Source: Snuella lapsa
GTDB lineage: Bacteria; Bacteroidota; Bacteroidia; Flavobacteriales; Flavobacteriaceae
Direction: 5' to 3'
Assembly (NCBI RefSeq): GCF_039539345.1
Contig: NZ_BAABCY010000033.1
Span: forward strand, 113,803-177,802
DNA: 64,000 nucleotides
Part shown: positions 1 to 8,956 of the stretch, in pieces
How positions within the stretch are numbered: the first letter of the stretch is position 1
How the letters are laid out: each line of letters starts with the position of its first letter
Program-made: the position numbers and the translations under genes
The notes under the pieces: model-generated
What the model saw: only the letters and a program-made list of their open reading frames with translations
Told to the model about the DNA's origin: nothing
The model's database searches: none

Positions 1-775
1 TAGCCACCTGACTGGAACGGATAACTCCTTTGGCATTGGTATTGAACCGGATTAATGCCGTACCATCTATATCCATTTTATTATCTTCATATAGGTAATT
101 AAGATCCGCTAAAATAGCATCTATCTGCATACCCGTTGTAAACTCAATCATATTGAATGCATGCACCCCAATATCACCAAAACAACAACTAATACCTGCT
201 TTTTCGGGATTTAATCGCCACGTAGAAGCACGCTTCTCTTTTTCGTGGATAACAGGATTTAACCATCCTTGATAGTACTGTGCATCTACTTTTTGAATTT
301 TACCAAGCGCACCATCCTTTATCATTTCGCGCATTTGACGCACCATTGGGTATCCTGTATAGGTATGTGTAACGGCAAATACAGCATTATTCTCTTCTAA
401 AACCGATTGCAGTATTTTGGCTTCGCTAAAGGTTGTGGTCATCGGCTTTTCACAAATAACATGAAAACCATTTTCCAACAATTTTTTTGCCATTGGAAAA
501 TGCAAAAAATTTGGCGTAAGTACCGAACATACCTGTATTCTATCCTCTTTTGGAAGTTTTAATTCTTCCTCTATTAAGGTGTCAAAATCTACATAAATAC
601 GATCTGTTTTAATACCTATTTGCTTTGCGAAATTGATATTCTCTTCCCAAACTGGATTAAATACCGCTCCAACTATTTCGTAATTATCATTAATAAAAGA
701 CGCTATCCTGTGAAGCACTCCAATAAGGGAGTCTCCCCCTCCTCCGATAATGCCTAACTTTATTTTTTTTGCCAT
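1..775 (-). CDS. Gfo/Idh/MocA-family oxidoreductase, C-terminus cut by window edge
   Basis: Open from an ATG at 775 to the first base of the window, so at least 258 residues; the C-terminus lies outside. The N-terminus shows a Rossmann nucleotide-binding stretch (LGIIGGGGDS) and the family's EKP motif near residues 109-111 (CEKPMTTTFSEA). No signal peptide is visible, unlike the Tat-exported paralogues at 10744, 13017 and 52953, so this one is probably cytoplasmic. Family members are NAD(P)-dependent sugar or cyclitol dehydrogenases. It follows the MFS transporter by 43 bases on the same strand and probably ends the isomerase-transporter operon. The substrate cannot be told from sequence. Confidence 0.85.
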   Translation of the reverse strand, partial: MAKKIKLGIIGGGGDSLIGVLHRIASFINDNYEIVGAVFNPVWEENINFAKQIGIKTDRIYVDFDTLIEEELKLPKEDRIQVCSVLTPNFLHFPMAKKLLENGFHVICEKPMTTTFSEAKILQSVLEENNAVFAVTHTYTGYPMVRQMREMIKDGALGKIQKVDAQYYQGWLNPVIHEKEKRASTWRLNPEKAGISCCFGDIGVHAFNMIEFTTGMQIDAILADLNYLYEDNKMDIDGTALIRFNTNAKGVIRSSQVA

Positions 776-818
776 ATAATTTTAAAAACTATGTTTTTGA
801 TATTTTTTTAATTAATAT

Positions 819-2000
819 TTATGATTCTTCTACAACCAATTCTTGCTTTCTTTTTTTCATATAGATATTCAAGCCTAAAAATGCTACTATTAAAATAGCT
901 GGTAAAATCGACATGGTTCTTAACGCTTCATGCGCACTAGCATTATCCATAAGATTTCCCATTATTGGTAATACCAGAGACACTGAAAACATACCAGCTC
1001 CTCCCATCACAGAAAGCCCCAAAGCTCCTGTTTCTGGTAAATACTCTGCTACAAAGCCCAACATTGTTGGCCAGAAAAATGTAACGCCCATGGCAAAAAT
1101 CGCAGCTGCAACAAAGGTCATTCCTCCACTCGTAACAGTTAATAACCATAACCCTATAAAGGTTAATATTGCAGAATACAACAACATACCTGAAGGCTTT
1201 AATTTATGGACTACTTTTCCAGCAAATAGCCTACCCAGCGCCATAATACCATTTATAAAAGCTAAAACTAAAAGCGGAACATCCACCGACGTTTTTAAAA
1301 GAGACTCTATACGTTGCGTGGTTCCCAACTCGGATGCCGCCGTAAGAAACATACAGGCAACCATAAAAAGGAACAATGGTTTTCCAATACTAGAAAACAT
1401 TTTCTTATTACTTATTCCCATTTGTACACGCTCTGTAACTGGGAATTTTTGTCCATAAAACATGGCTCCATAAATAACCAATGGGATAAACAAAGTAGAA
1501 ACCATAATTTGCCAACTCAGCCCCATTACATCCATTACCAACCAACCTATAAGCGATCCTATTACAATTCCGCCTGGGAACCACACATGAAACCTATTTA
1601 GCATCTTAGTCTTTTCGTTACTATACATAGAAGCCACCATAGGATTCAATGCAGCCTCTACCATTCCATTTCCTATACCTATAAATAAGGTTGCCAAAAA
1701 CAACGAGGTCATAGAATCTGCCATAAGCGTCCATACTATACCAATAGCGTGTGTCACAAATGCAATCCATGTGATTTTTTTAATTCCTAAAAAGTCAACT
1801 AATGGCCCCCCAAATATCATAGCAAGCGTAAACCCAAAAAAGGCAGGTGTAAAAGCATAGCCTATTTGTTCCAGTGTTAAACCAATACCCTCAGGACCAA
1901 AAACGGTTTCTAATCTTGCTCTAATAGCAAAGGTCATAGCTGTGGTTATTAGTGCAAGGCAACTTGCCAAAAAGAGTCTGTTTTTATTAATATCCTCCAT
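819..2000 (-). CDS. MFS transporter, probably for a sugar
   Basis: A 393-residue protein with about twelve hydrophobic segments, of major-facilitator length. It starts MEDINKNRLFLASC, with the first membrane span right after, and contains the loop GPLVDFLGIKK after the second span, like the MFS motif A region. A motif FHVWFPGGIVIG lies near residue 140. It sits 30 bases downstream of the TIM-barrel isomerase and upstream of a Gfo/Idh/MocA gene, all co-directional. That suggests uptake of a monosaccharide or keto-sugar released by the periplasmic enzymes encoded nearby. Substrate unknown. Confidence 0.85.
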   Translation of the reverse strand: MEDINKNRLFLASCLALITTAMTFAIRARLETVFGPEGIGLTLEQIGYAFTPAFFGFTLAMIFGGPLVDFLGIKKITWIAFVTHAIGIVWTLMADSMTSLFLATLFIGIGNGMVEAALNPMVASMYSNEKTKMLNRFHVWFPGGIVIGSLIGWLVMDVMGLSWQIMVSTLFIPLVIYGAMFYGQKFPVTERVQMGISNKKMFSSIGKPLFLFMVACMFLTAASELGTTQRIESLLKTSVDVPLLVLAFINGIMALGRLFAGKVVHKLKPSGMLLYSAILTFIGLWLLTVTSGGMTFVAAAIFAMGVTFFWPTMLGFVAEYLPETGALGLSVMGGAGMFSVSLVLPIMGNLMDNASAHEALRTMSILPAILIVAFLGLNIYMKKRKQELVVEES

Positions 2001-2030
2001 TTTTAATGTATTTAGTTAGTTAGAAATATT

Positions 2031-2984
2031 TTAGGAAAGTTTTTTACCTACTTTAATCAGCAAGTCCCTTGTTAGCTTAATACCTTCTTCTTCAGACACA
2101 CCGCCCCCTTCAAACTCAACACCCACAAAACCTTTATAACCAGAGTCTTTAACCATTTTCATGACACGATAATAATCAATGGTTGTCTCATCGCCTTCCG
2201 TATTAAACGCATAAGACTTTGCACTTACCGCTTTGGCGTAAGGCAACAACTCCTGCATACCTACATACCTATCATATTCATCTGAGCAACCTCCGTTGCC
2301 TCTCGTAATACAAAAGTTCCCAAAATCTGGTAACGTACCACAATTTTCATTTTTTACCTGCGAAAAAACGTCACTCATCCATTTTCCATTTGAAGAGAAG
2401 CCTCCGTGGTTTTCTACCAAAATATTGATGTTCGATCCCTTAGCAAAATCTGAAAGCTGCGTTAACGAGTCGATACTAGCTTTTACAGCTTCAGCTTTAT
2501 CTTTTCCCCCTGCCAGGTTTACACGAATAGCATGGCAACCTAAAAAGTGCGCTGCCTCTACCCATTTATGATGGTTTTCAATAGCCTCCAATCGTTTCTT
2601 TGTATCTGCATTGGCCAGTCCACCTTCACCATCAATCATAATCAAAACATTCTGTTGCCCTTCCGAATTAGCTCTATTGTTCATTTCCTTCAAATAAGCC
2701 ATGTCTTTTGCCTTATCTTTAAAAAATGCATTCACATATTCCAAGCCTTCAAAACCATAACTTCTTGCTTTTGCTGCAAAATCAAGGTTATCCATTTTTT
2801 TATCAAACAGTGCCTTATGCAAAGACCATTGTGCTAAGGACAACTTAAAAAACAACGCCTTCTCTTCTTCTACAATGTCTGCCATAGTTGTTTTTTTCCC
2901 TTGTTGTTTACACGCATATAGACCTAGCACAGCCAGCGCAGCACTCGTTTGTGTAGTTTTGGTTATAAAATCTCTCCGTTTCAT
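2031..2984 (-). CDS. sugar phosphate isomerase/epimerase-like TIM-barrel lipoprotein
   Basis: A 317-residue protein with an N-terminal MKRRDFITKT (Tat-like) followed by a hydrophobic stretch and a lipobox ending LYAC, so probably exported and lipid-anchored. The body is an AP-endonuclease-2/xylose-isomerase-like TIM barrel: VRVNLAGG-type strand, ILVENHGG, GTLPDFGNF and a final GVEFEGGG, with acidic and His residues placed as metal ligands. Related proteins act as hydroxypyruvate-isomerase-like enzymes or as lyases/isomerases on 3-keto-sugars. First gene of a three-gene minus-strand operon; a copy of the shared operator motif lies about 80 bases upstream of the start. Confidence 0.8.
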   Translation of the reverse strand: MKRRDFITKTTQTSAALAVLGLYACKQQGKKTTMADIVEEEKALFFKLSLAQWSLHKALFDKKMDNLDFAAKARSYGFEGLEYVNAFFKDKAKDMAYLKEMNNRANSEGQQNVLIMIDGEGGLANADTKKRLEAIENHHKWVEAAHFLGCHAIRVNLAGGKDKAEAVKASIDSLTQLSDFAKGSNINILVENHGGFSSNGKWMSDVFSQVKNENCGTLPDFGNFCITRGNGGCSDEYDRYVGMQELLPYAKAVSAKSYAFNTEGDETTIDYYRVMKMVKDSGYKGFVGVEFEGGGVSEEEGIKLTRDLLIKVGKKLS

Positions 2985-3035
2985 TTTTAAAATACTATTT
3001 TAGTTTGGTTAATTTGATTAGCTTGATAAATACGT

Positions 3036-3083
3036 GAAAATATACAATAGAATTTATAATCCTGTGTATTTTTATTCAGTGAA
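3036..3083 (-). promoter_or_regulatory. putative activator site and promoter of the isomerase operon (motif copy 1)
   Basis: On the minus strand TTTCACTGAA is followed by six bases and TACACA (bases 3063-3083), then 20 bases, then TATTTTCA (3042 down to 3035), a weak match to the Bacteroidota -7 box TAnnTTTG. An alternative box TATATTTT lies two bases closer. The same arrangement occurs at four other promoters in this window. The isomerase start codon is 79 bases further on. Confidence 0.6.
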
Positions 3084-3105
3084 AGATTTTAAACAAAAGA
3101 ACCGT

Positions 3106-4158
3106 TTAAGCCACAACTTCGGCAAACCTCAACCGATACTCATTAGGCGAACATTTTTCATGCTTCTTAAACACCGTTGAAAAATATTGACTTGTCGCAA
3201 AACCACACATGTATGCCACTTCTGTAATCGACAAACTTTTATTATCCTCAAGTATTCTTTTAGACATCTCCAATCGTCTCATCGTCAAATAACGCATTGG
3301 AGTTAAATTGGTTAACTGCTTACAATGGTGCGTAAATCGTGTTAACCCAACTCCAGCCGATTGCGCCATCAGCTCTATTGTCCAATTTTCTGATAGGTTT
3401 TTTTCCAGTTCATTCAAGAAAAACTGAACACTTCTGGAACTATCCGTCAAAGACTCATTCAAGACAATATCATCGGCATCCAATATATCAAGCAACAGTA
3501 TCAGCAAATAATTAACAAGCAAACGTATCCTGGAAGCGTTACTTCCATTCTCATCTTTGTTAACCGCTTTATTAATACGCAAAAAACACTCTCTTACACG
3601 TTGATCGGTCTTAAATATCGACTTTTCGTTTTGCCTCAAGATAGTAGTAAGCCGCAACAAATCGGAAGGCGTTAAAGTTATCCAATCTGGCCAAACCCAC
3701 TCCTGATGCGGCCTACGGACTCCCAAATCTATGATAACCCAATAAAACTTACCCATACCTATATTAGGATTACCCACTTTATGCGCCTCCCACGGCCTTG
3801 TTATCGTCAAATGATTTGGTGTCAACAAAACCTCTTTACCCTCCTGAGCATAAGGCATGGATCCCGACTCTAAAAAATGAAACTCAATACCTTCGTTTCT
3901 ATGCCAGTCCAAGCCCCAATCTTGCGGCTCATCAGCATCCCAATAACCAATACTATTGAGACCCAAAGTATTACCATCCAAACGATCGCCTGGATACGTA
4001 TGCCTCGCCAAGGCCTTAAATTTTAGCTTTTTCCTATCTACCGCATCAACCAAAGGCAAACAAGTGTCGGCATGATACACTACCCCATCTGCCTCATATG
4101 GCTGTATTTCCTGTATATTTGTTTTCACTGAAAAAAATTGAACATTAAATCCCTGCAA
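3106..4158 (-). CDS. AraC-family transcriptional regulator
   Basis: A 350-residue protein with a C-terminal pair of helix-turn-helix motifs typical of AraC/XylS: the first in IELMAQSAGVGLTRFTHHCKQ, the second in ITEVAYMCGFATSQYFSTVFKK, ending PNEYRLR. The N-terminal 200 residues look like a cupin-type sensing domain (HRNEGIEFHFLESG, LTPNHLTITRPWEAHKVG), as in sugar-responsive AraC proteins. It sits between the isomerase operon and the divergent GMC operon, and a copy of the shared motif lies on each side; the one at 4124-4144 is inside its own first 12 codons. It is the obvious candidate regulator of the five-promoter set. A GTG at 4128 is an alternative start. Confidence 0.9.
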   Translation of the reverse strand: MQGFNVQFFSVKTNIQEIQPYEADGVVYHADTCLPLVDAVDRKKLKFKALARHTYPGDRLDGNTLGLNSIGYWDADEPQDWGLDWHRNEGIEFHFLESGSMPYAQEGKEVLLTPNHLTITRPWEAHKVGNPNIGMGKFYWVIIDLGVRRPHQEWVWPDWITLTPSDLLRLTTILRQNEKSIFKTDQRVRECFLRINKAVNKDENGSNASRIRLLVNYLLILLLDILDADDIVLNESLTDSSRSVQFFLNELEKNLSENWTIELMAQSAGVGLTRFTHHCKQLTNLTPMRYLTMRRLEMSKRILEDNKSLSITEVAYMCGFATSQYFSTVFKKHEKCSPNEYRLRFAEVVA

Positions 4159-4172
4159 AATAGTTAATTTTC
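4124..4172 (+). promoter_or_regulatory. putative activator site and promoter of the GMC operon (motif copy 2)
   Basis: TTTTCACTGAA, six bases, TGAACA (TTCACTGAA at 4124-4132, TGAACA at 4139-4144), then exactly 20 bases, then TAATTTTC (4165-4172), a one-mismatch TAnnTTTG -7 box. The GMC start codon is 67 bases further. The site overlaps the 5' end of the divergent araC-type gene, so bound regulator could also affect that gene. Confidence 0.65.
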
Positions 4173-4238
4173 ATGAATTTAAACACCTTAACTTTTTAAT
4201 TAACCTAATTTTTTTAGAATTTAAACCTAACAATCTAC

Positions 4239-5963
4239 ATGTATACAGCTTGTTTGAACCCAACCGAGGAAACCTATGACGCAATCGTTGTAGGTACTGG
4301 AATTTCTGGTGGTTGGGCTGCCAAAGAACTTTGCGAAAAAGGACTAAAAACCTTAGTCCTTGAACGAGGAAAAATGATTAAACACGTTGAAGACTACCAT
4401 ACTGCCCATCTAGATCCTTGGGATTTGCCAAACGGAGGTGCCCCAACCAGGGAAACATTAAAACGTAAATACAAACAGAACAGATCTGGCATATATATAA
4501 TGTATGGAGCACAACAACATTATTTTGTAGACGACATAAAACACCCCTACAACGAAGACAGACGTTTTGATTGGATTAGAGGCTACCATGTTGGCGGACG
4601 CTCTATCATGTGGGGCAGACAGAGCTACCGCTTAAGCGATATCGACTTTGAAGCAAACAAAAAGGACGGTCATGGTGTAGATTGGCCAGTAAGATATAAA
4701 GACATAGCTCCTTGGTATAGTCACGTAGAAGAATATATAGGTGTAAGTGGCGAAAAACTAGGGTTACCACAATTACCAGATGGTGAGTTTTTAAAGCCCA
4801 TGAACCTGAACTGTGTAGAAGCCCATTTAAAAGAAAAAATTACTGAAAATTTTGACGACAGGATTCTTACCATAGGAAGAACCGCTCACATTACAGAGGG
4901 ATCAAAACCAGGTCTTGGAAGAAGCACTTGCCAATACAGGAACAGATGCATGAGAGGCTGTCCTTTCGGTGCTTATTTCAGCAGTAACTCATCAACCCTT
5001 CCTGCTGCAGAAGCAACCGGAAACATGACCTTAAGGCCTCACTCTATAGTTAGCGAAGTGATTTATGATGAAAACCTAGGAAAAGCCACAGGCGTTAAAG
5101 TTATTGACACAGAAACCAAAGAAACTTACACCTTCAAAGCTAAAATTATTTTCTTGTGCGCATCTTCTATTGCATCAGCCTCCATATTATTACAATCAAA
5201 ATCCAAACGTTTCCCTAACGGCTTGGGGAACGATAGTGGCGAACTAGGCCACAACATTATGGACCACCATTTTAAAATAGGCGCAAAAGCCACAGTAGAA
5301 GGTTTTGATGACAAATATTATAAGGGAAGACGCCCTACTGGCATATACATTCCACGATTCAGAAACCTTGGCGGCAAAACAAACACACCTAATTTCTTAC
5401 GCGGCTATGGTTTTCAAGGTGGTGCTACAAGAGGTGACTTTAGCGAACTGGTTGCCGAACTCAAGTACGGTACCGAATTAAAAGAAGAAATACTAAAACC
5501 AGGAACGTGGAATATTGGCTTACTAGGTTTTGGAGAGACCCTACCAAATCACAACAACAGGATGTATTTGGACTACAATAAAAAAGACGAATGGGGGCTA
5601 CCAACCGTGACTTTTGATGCCGATTTTGGAGAAAATGAATTAGCAATGCGTGAAGACATGAAAAATGAAGCTGTTAAAATATTAAAAACTGCCGGCTATA
5701 AAAACGTCCAAGGTTACGATGAAACAGAAAAAAGAGCCATGGGTCTTGGCATACATGAAATGGGAACAGCAAGAATGGGGCACGATCCAAAAACATCGGT
5801 TCTTAATAAATACAATCAAATACATGTCTGTAAAAACGTATTTGTTACCGACGGTTCCTTCATGGCATCTTCTGGTTGTCAAAACCCATCGCTTACATAT
5901 ATGGCTTTTACGGCTAGAGCTGCAAACTATGCTGTCGAAGAATTAAAAAAATCTAATCTTTAA
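4239..5963 (+). CDS. GMC-family FAD-dependent sugar dehydrogenase, large subunit (copy 1)
   Basis: A 574-residue glucose-methanol-choline oxidoreductase. An FAD dinucleotide motif GTGISG lies at residues 19-24; GYHVGGRSIMWGRQSYR follows near 120, and the C-terminal catalytic region carries HEMGTARMG and SGCQNPSLT. Cysteines 231, 237 and 241 form C-x5-C-x3-C, the spacing of the [3Fe-4S] ligands in Burkholderia FAD-glucose dehydrogenase, so electrons probably leave the flavin through a cluster rather than to oxygen. There is no signal peptide; export is expected by hitch-hiking with the Tat-exported small subunit encoded 12 bases downstream. Probable role: C3 or C1 oxidation of a glycoside in the periplasm. 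Substrate inferred only. Confidence 0.9.
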   Translation: MYTACLNPTEETYDAIVVGTGISGGWAAKELCEKGLKTLVLERGKMIKHVEDYHTAHLDPWDLPNGGAPTRETLKRKYKQNRSGIYIMYGAQQHYFVDDIKHPYNEDRRFDWIRGYHVGGRSIMWGRQSYRLSDIDFEANKKDGHGVDWPVRYKDIAPWYSHVEEYIGVSGEKLGLPQLPDGEFLKPMNLNCVEAHLKEKITENFDDRILTIGRTAHITEGSKPGLGRSTCQYRNRCMRGCPFGAYFSSNSSTLPAAEATGNMTLRPHSIVSEVIYDENLGKATGVKVIDTETKETYTFKAKIIFLCASSIASASILLQSKSKRFPNGLGNDSGELGHNIMDHHFKIGAKATVEGFDDKYYKGRRPTGIYIPRFRNLGGKTNTPNFLRGYGFQGGATRGDFSELVAELKYGTELKEEILKPGTWNIGLLGFGETLPNHNNRMYLDYNKKDEWGLPTVTFDADFGENELAMREDMKNEAVKILKTAGYKNVQGYDETEKRAMGLGIHEMGTARMGHDPKTSVLNKYNQIHVCKNVFVTDGSFMASSGCQNPSLTYMAFTARAANYAVEELKKSNL

Positions 5964-5975
5964 TTGACAGGTTTT

Positions 5976-6566
5976 ATGAAAAGAAGAGAAGCACTAAAGA
6001 AGTTAGGTCTAGGAACAGGCATGGTTATAGCTTCACCAGCTCTTGTTAGTTTTTTACAAAGTTGCAACGAAAAAACAAACACATGGCATCCTTTATTTTT
6101 AACAGAAGAACAAGGCCTAATTTTAACAGCCATTGTTGATGTTATCTTGCCAAAAACCGATACACCATCCGCCTCCGAGGTTAACATTCCTCAATTTATA
6201 GACACCTATTTTAATGATGTTTATGAGTTGGACGAACAACAAAAGACGCAAGCAGCATTCAAAAAACTAACCAACATCATTTTTTCGGAATACAACAAAA
6301 ACATCCGTAAAGTTACCGAAGAACAATATAAAATGATCTTGGACAACAACATGGACTTAAAAGAAACGAAGCAGGACGACAGCAAAGAAATAACTGTTTC
6401 AAACTTATTAAACACTATAAAATGGATGACCATAAATGCTTATAGAACAACCGAGCTTATAGGCGAAACCGTATTAGCTTACGATCCAGTTCCGGGTGCC
6501 AGTTATTGCGATGATTTAAACAACTTGACACAAGGCAGAGCTTGGTCCATAAAATATGGTCAATAA
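5976..6566 (+). CDS. gluconate 2-dehydrogenase subunit 3 family protein, Tat lipoprotein (copy 1)
   Basis: A 196-residue small subunit of a GMC dehydrogenase. The N-terminus MKRREALKKLGLGTG resembles a twin-arginine signal and is followed by a hydrophobic stretch and lipobox FLQSC, so the complex is probably tethered to the membrane outside the cytoplasm. The family signature ILPKTDTPSASEVNIPQFID is present near residues 55-75, and the end has VLAYDPVPG. An earlier TTG (5964) is possible, but ATG 5976 gives the clean signal. It partners the large subunit just upstream. No cytochrome c subunit follows, unlike in proteobacterial three-subunit enzymes. Confidence 0.88.
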   Translation: MKRREALKKLGLGTGMVIASPALVSFLQSCNEKTNTWHPLFLTEEQGLILTAIVDVILPKTDTPSASEVNIPQFIDTYFNDVYELDEQQKTQAAFKKLTNIIFSEYNKNIRKVTEEQYKMILDNNMDLKETKQDDSKEITVSNLLNTIKWMTINAYRTTELIGETVLAYDPVPGASYCDDLNNLTQGRAWSIKYGQ

Positions 6567-6608
6567 AAAACTATTAAACAATCTTTTTAACTCTATAATC
6601 TCTATACC

Positions 6609-8327
6609 GTGAGTAAAAACAATTTAAATGCTAGACTCGAAAAATATGACGCAATCGTTATAGGAACAGGAGTAAGTGGTGGCTGGGCAACCAAAGAGCT
6701 CTGCGAAAACGGTCTTAAAACATTAGTCCTAGAGCGTGGACGCATGATAAAACACATAGAAGACTACCCAACCATGCACAAAGATCCTTGGGATTTCGAA
6801 TTTAGAGGAAATACTACCGTTGAAGCAAAAGAAACACAATTAAAACAAAGCCGCACTGGTTACACTACTAAAGAAGCAAGCAGGCATTGGTTTGTAAACG
6901 ATCTAAAACACCCGTACAACGAAATCAAACGTTTCGATTGGATGCGCGGTTACCATGTAGGTGGTCGATCCATAATGTGGGGCAGGCAAAGTTACAGACT
7001 AAGCGACCTTGACTTTGAAGCAAACAAAAAAGATGGTCATGGTGTTGATTGGCCTATTCGCTACAAAGATATTGCCCCTTGGTACGATTATGTTGAAGGC
7101 TATATAGGTGTTAGCGGTGAAAAATTAGGATTGCCACAATTACCGGACGGTGTCTTTAGCCCTCCGATGGAACTTAACTGTGTCGAACAGCATTTAAAGG
7201 AGCAAATTTCGGAGTATTACTCCGATAGGCTTCTAACTATTGGAAGAGTGGCTCATATTACCGGAGACAACACTCACCAAGGACGAAGCAATTGCCAATT
7301 TAGAAATAGATGTATTAGAGGATGTCCTTTTGGCGGTTACTTTAGCAGCAATTCCTCAACATTACCCGCTGCGGAAAGAACAGGCAATATGACTTTGAGA
7401 CCATACTCTATTGTGCATGAAATTATTTATGACGATGCTACAAAAAGAGCCACAGGTGTAAAAGTGATTGACGCCGAGACCAAAGAGAATTTAGTTTTCA
7501 ACGCAGATATTATTTTCTGTTGTGCATCTGCCATAGCATCAGCATCTATTTTAATGCAATCCAAATCCGAAAGATTCCCTAACGGATTAGGCAACGATTC
7601 CGGAGAACTAGGCCACAATATTATGGACCACCATTTAGGAGCAGGCGCTTCTGGCAGCTTTGATGGTTTTGAAGACAAATACTATAAAGGCAGACGCCCA
7701 AATGGCGTTTATATTCCACGATTCAGAAACTTAGGAAACAAAGAAACCGAGAAGAAAGAATTTTTAAGAGGCTATGGGTATCAAGGTGGCGCTGGAAGAT
7801 ATGGCATTTCCGAACATGTTGCCGAACTTGCCTATGGTGCTGAATATAAAGAAAAAATATTAGAACCAGGCCAATGGCGAATGGGGCTTGGTGGCTTTGG
7901 CGAATGCTTACCCAACCACGATAACAAAATGACACTGGATTACGAAAAGCTTGACGGTTGGGGTCTGCCTACCGTTACCTTTGACGCCGAATGGAAAGAA
8001 AACGAACTGAAGATGCGAAAAGACATGATTCAACAAGCAAAAGAAATGCTTGAAAAAGCAGGCTTTAAAGACATCCAGACCTTCGATAACAGATCAGCCC
8101 CAGGCATAGGCATCCACGAAATGGGAACTGCTCGTATGGGACGCGACCCCAAAACCTCTGTTTTAAACGAAAACAACCAAATACACGCTGTTCCTAACGT
8201 ATATGTTACCGATGGAGCCTGTATGACATCTTCTGGTTGCCAAAACCCCTCGCTGACTTATATGGCGCTTACAGCCCGAGCTGCTAACCATGCTGTGAAA
8301 CAGTTTAAAAAAATGAAAGACGTATAA
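6609..8327 (+). CDS. GMC-family FAD-dependent sugar dehydrogenase, large subunit (copy 2)
   Basis: A 572-residue paralogue of the gene at 4239, sharing long identical stretches throughout, for example the DWPxRYKDIAPWY and NGLGNDSGELGHNIMDHH regions. It begins at a GTG codon. The FAD motif GTGVSG, the C-x5-C-x3-C cluster motif (CQFRNRCIRGC) and the C-terminal HEMGTARMG and SGCQNPSLT motifs are all conserved, so both copies look active. The most divergent part is residues 55-90, near the FAD-covering lid, which may set substrate range. It is followed four bases later by its own small subunit: a tandem duplication of a two-gene unit. Confidence 0.9.
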   Translation: MSKNNLNARLEKYDAIVIGTGVSGGWATKELCENGLKTLVLERGRMIKHIEDYPTMHKDPWDFEFRGNTTVEAKETQLKQSRTGYTTKEASRHWFVNDLKHPYNEIKRFDWMRGYHVGGRSIMWGRQSYRLSDLDFEANKKDGHGVDWPIRYKDIAPWYDYVEGYIGVSGEKLGLPQLPDGVFSPPMELNCVEQHLKEQISEYYSDRLLTIGRVAHITGDNTHQGRSNCQFRNRCIRGCPFGGYFSSNSSTLPAAERTGNMTLRPYSIVHEIIYDDATKRATGVKVIDAETKENLVFNADIIFCCASAIASASILMQSKSERFPNGLGNDSGELGHNIMDHHLGAGASGSFDGFEDKYYKGRRPNGVYIPRFRNLGNKETEKKEFLRGYGYQGGAGRYGISEHVAELAYGAEYKEKILEPGQWRMGLGGFGECLPNHDNKMTLDYEKLDGWGLPTVTFDAEWKENELKMRKDMIQQAKEMLEKAGFKDIQTFDNRSAPGIGIHEMGTARMGRDPKTSVLNENNQIHAVPNVYVTDGACMTSSGCQNPSLTYMALTARAANHAVKQFKKMKDV

Positions 8328-8331
8328 GATT

Positions 8332-8940
8332 ATGAATAGAAGAGACGTATTAAAAAACCTAGGATTATCAATAGGATACGCAGTAGCTACCCCTTCGGTT
8401 ATGAGCCTTCTCCAAAGTTGCAAAACCGAAATAGATGAATGGAAACCCGTTTTCTTTTCAGCAGACGAAAGTGTTGTAGTCAGAAATATAATTGACCTTA
8501 TACTACCAACGACTACCAAATCGCCAGGTGCTTTAGATGTTAATGTACCTGAATTTTTAGATCTGTATATCCACAAAACGTATGACAACAAACAACAGGA
8601 AAGCTACAAAGAAGGTTTATCGCACCTATTAAAAGCTTTGCAAGTAACAGATCAAGGCACCGGCTTTTTAAAGACGGGAGACTACGATACTTTACTAGCC
8701 AAATACTTAAAAGCAGAAAAAGCGCTTCAAGACAAATACAAATCCCACAACAAAGACGGAGACAATCATGATGCCATGACTTTTAAGGCTCTTGATAAAT
8801 TAAGAAGCGTTGCTGTATGGAGCTATAAAACCAGTAAAGAAATTGGATTAAATGTACTATCTTACGATCCCATTCCCGGATCTCAAAAAGGATGCATCTC
8901 AGTAGAAGAAGCCACTGGAGGAAAAGCATGGTCTTTATAA
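8332..8940 (+). CDS. gluconate 2-dehydrogenase subunit 3 family protein, Tat lipoprotein (copy 2)
   Basis: A 202-residue small subunit matching the one at 5976 in layout but more diverged in sequence than the large subunits are. A twin-arginine signal MNRRDVLKNLGLSIG is followed by lipobox LLQSC; LILPTTTKSPGALDVNVPEFLD is the family motif, and LSYDPIPG lies near the end. It is expected to carry the upstream copy-2 flavoprotein across the membrane and hold it there. Next comes the DUF1080 gene after 16 bases, so it is part of the same operon. Confidence 0.88.
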   Translation: MNRRDVLKNLGLSIGYAVATPSVMSLLQSCKTEIDEWKPVFFSADESVVVRNIIDLILPTTTKSPGALDVNVPEFLDLYIHKTYDNKQQESYKEGLSHLLKALQVTDQGTGFLKTGDYDTLLAKYLKAEKALQDKYKSHNKDGDNHDAMTFKALDKLRSVAVWSYKTSKEIGLNVLSYDPIPGSQKGCISVEEATGGKAWSL

Positions 8941-8956
8941 AATAAATTACTATTAT

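Noticed and set aside
913..1458. 181-codon open frame opposite the MFS transporter
   Set aside because: It is the antisense of a well-supported membrane protein gene and shows no family motifs.
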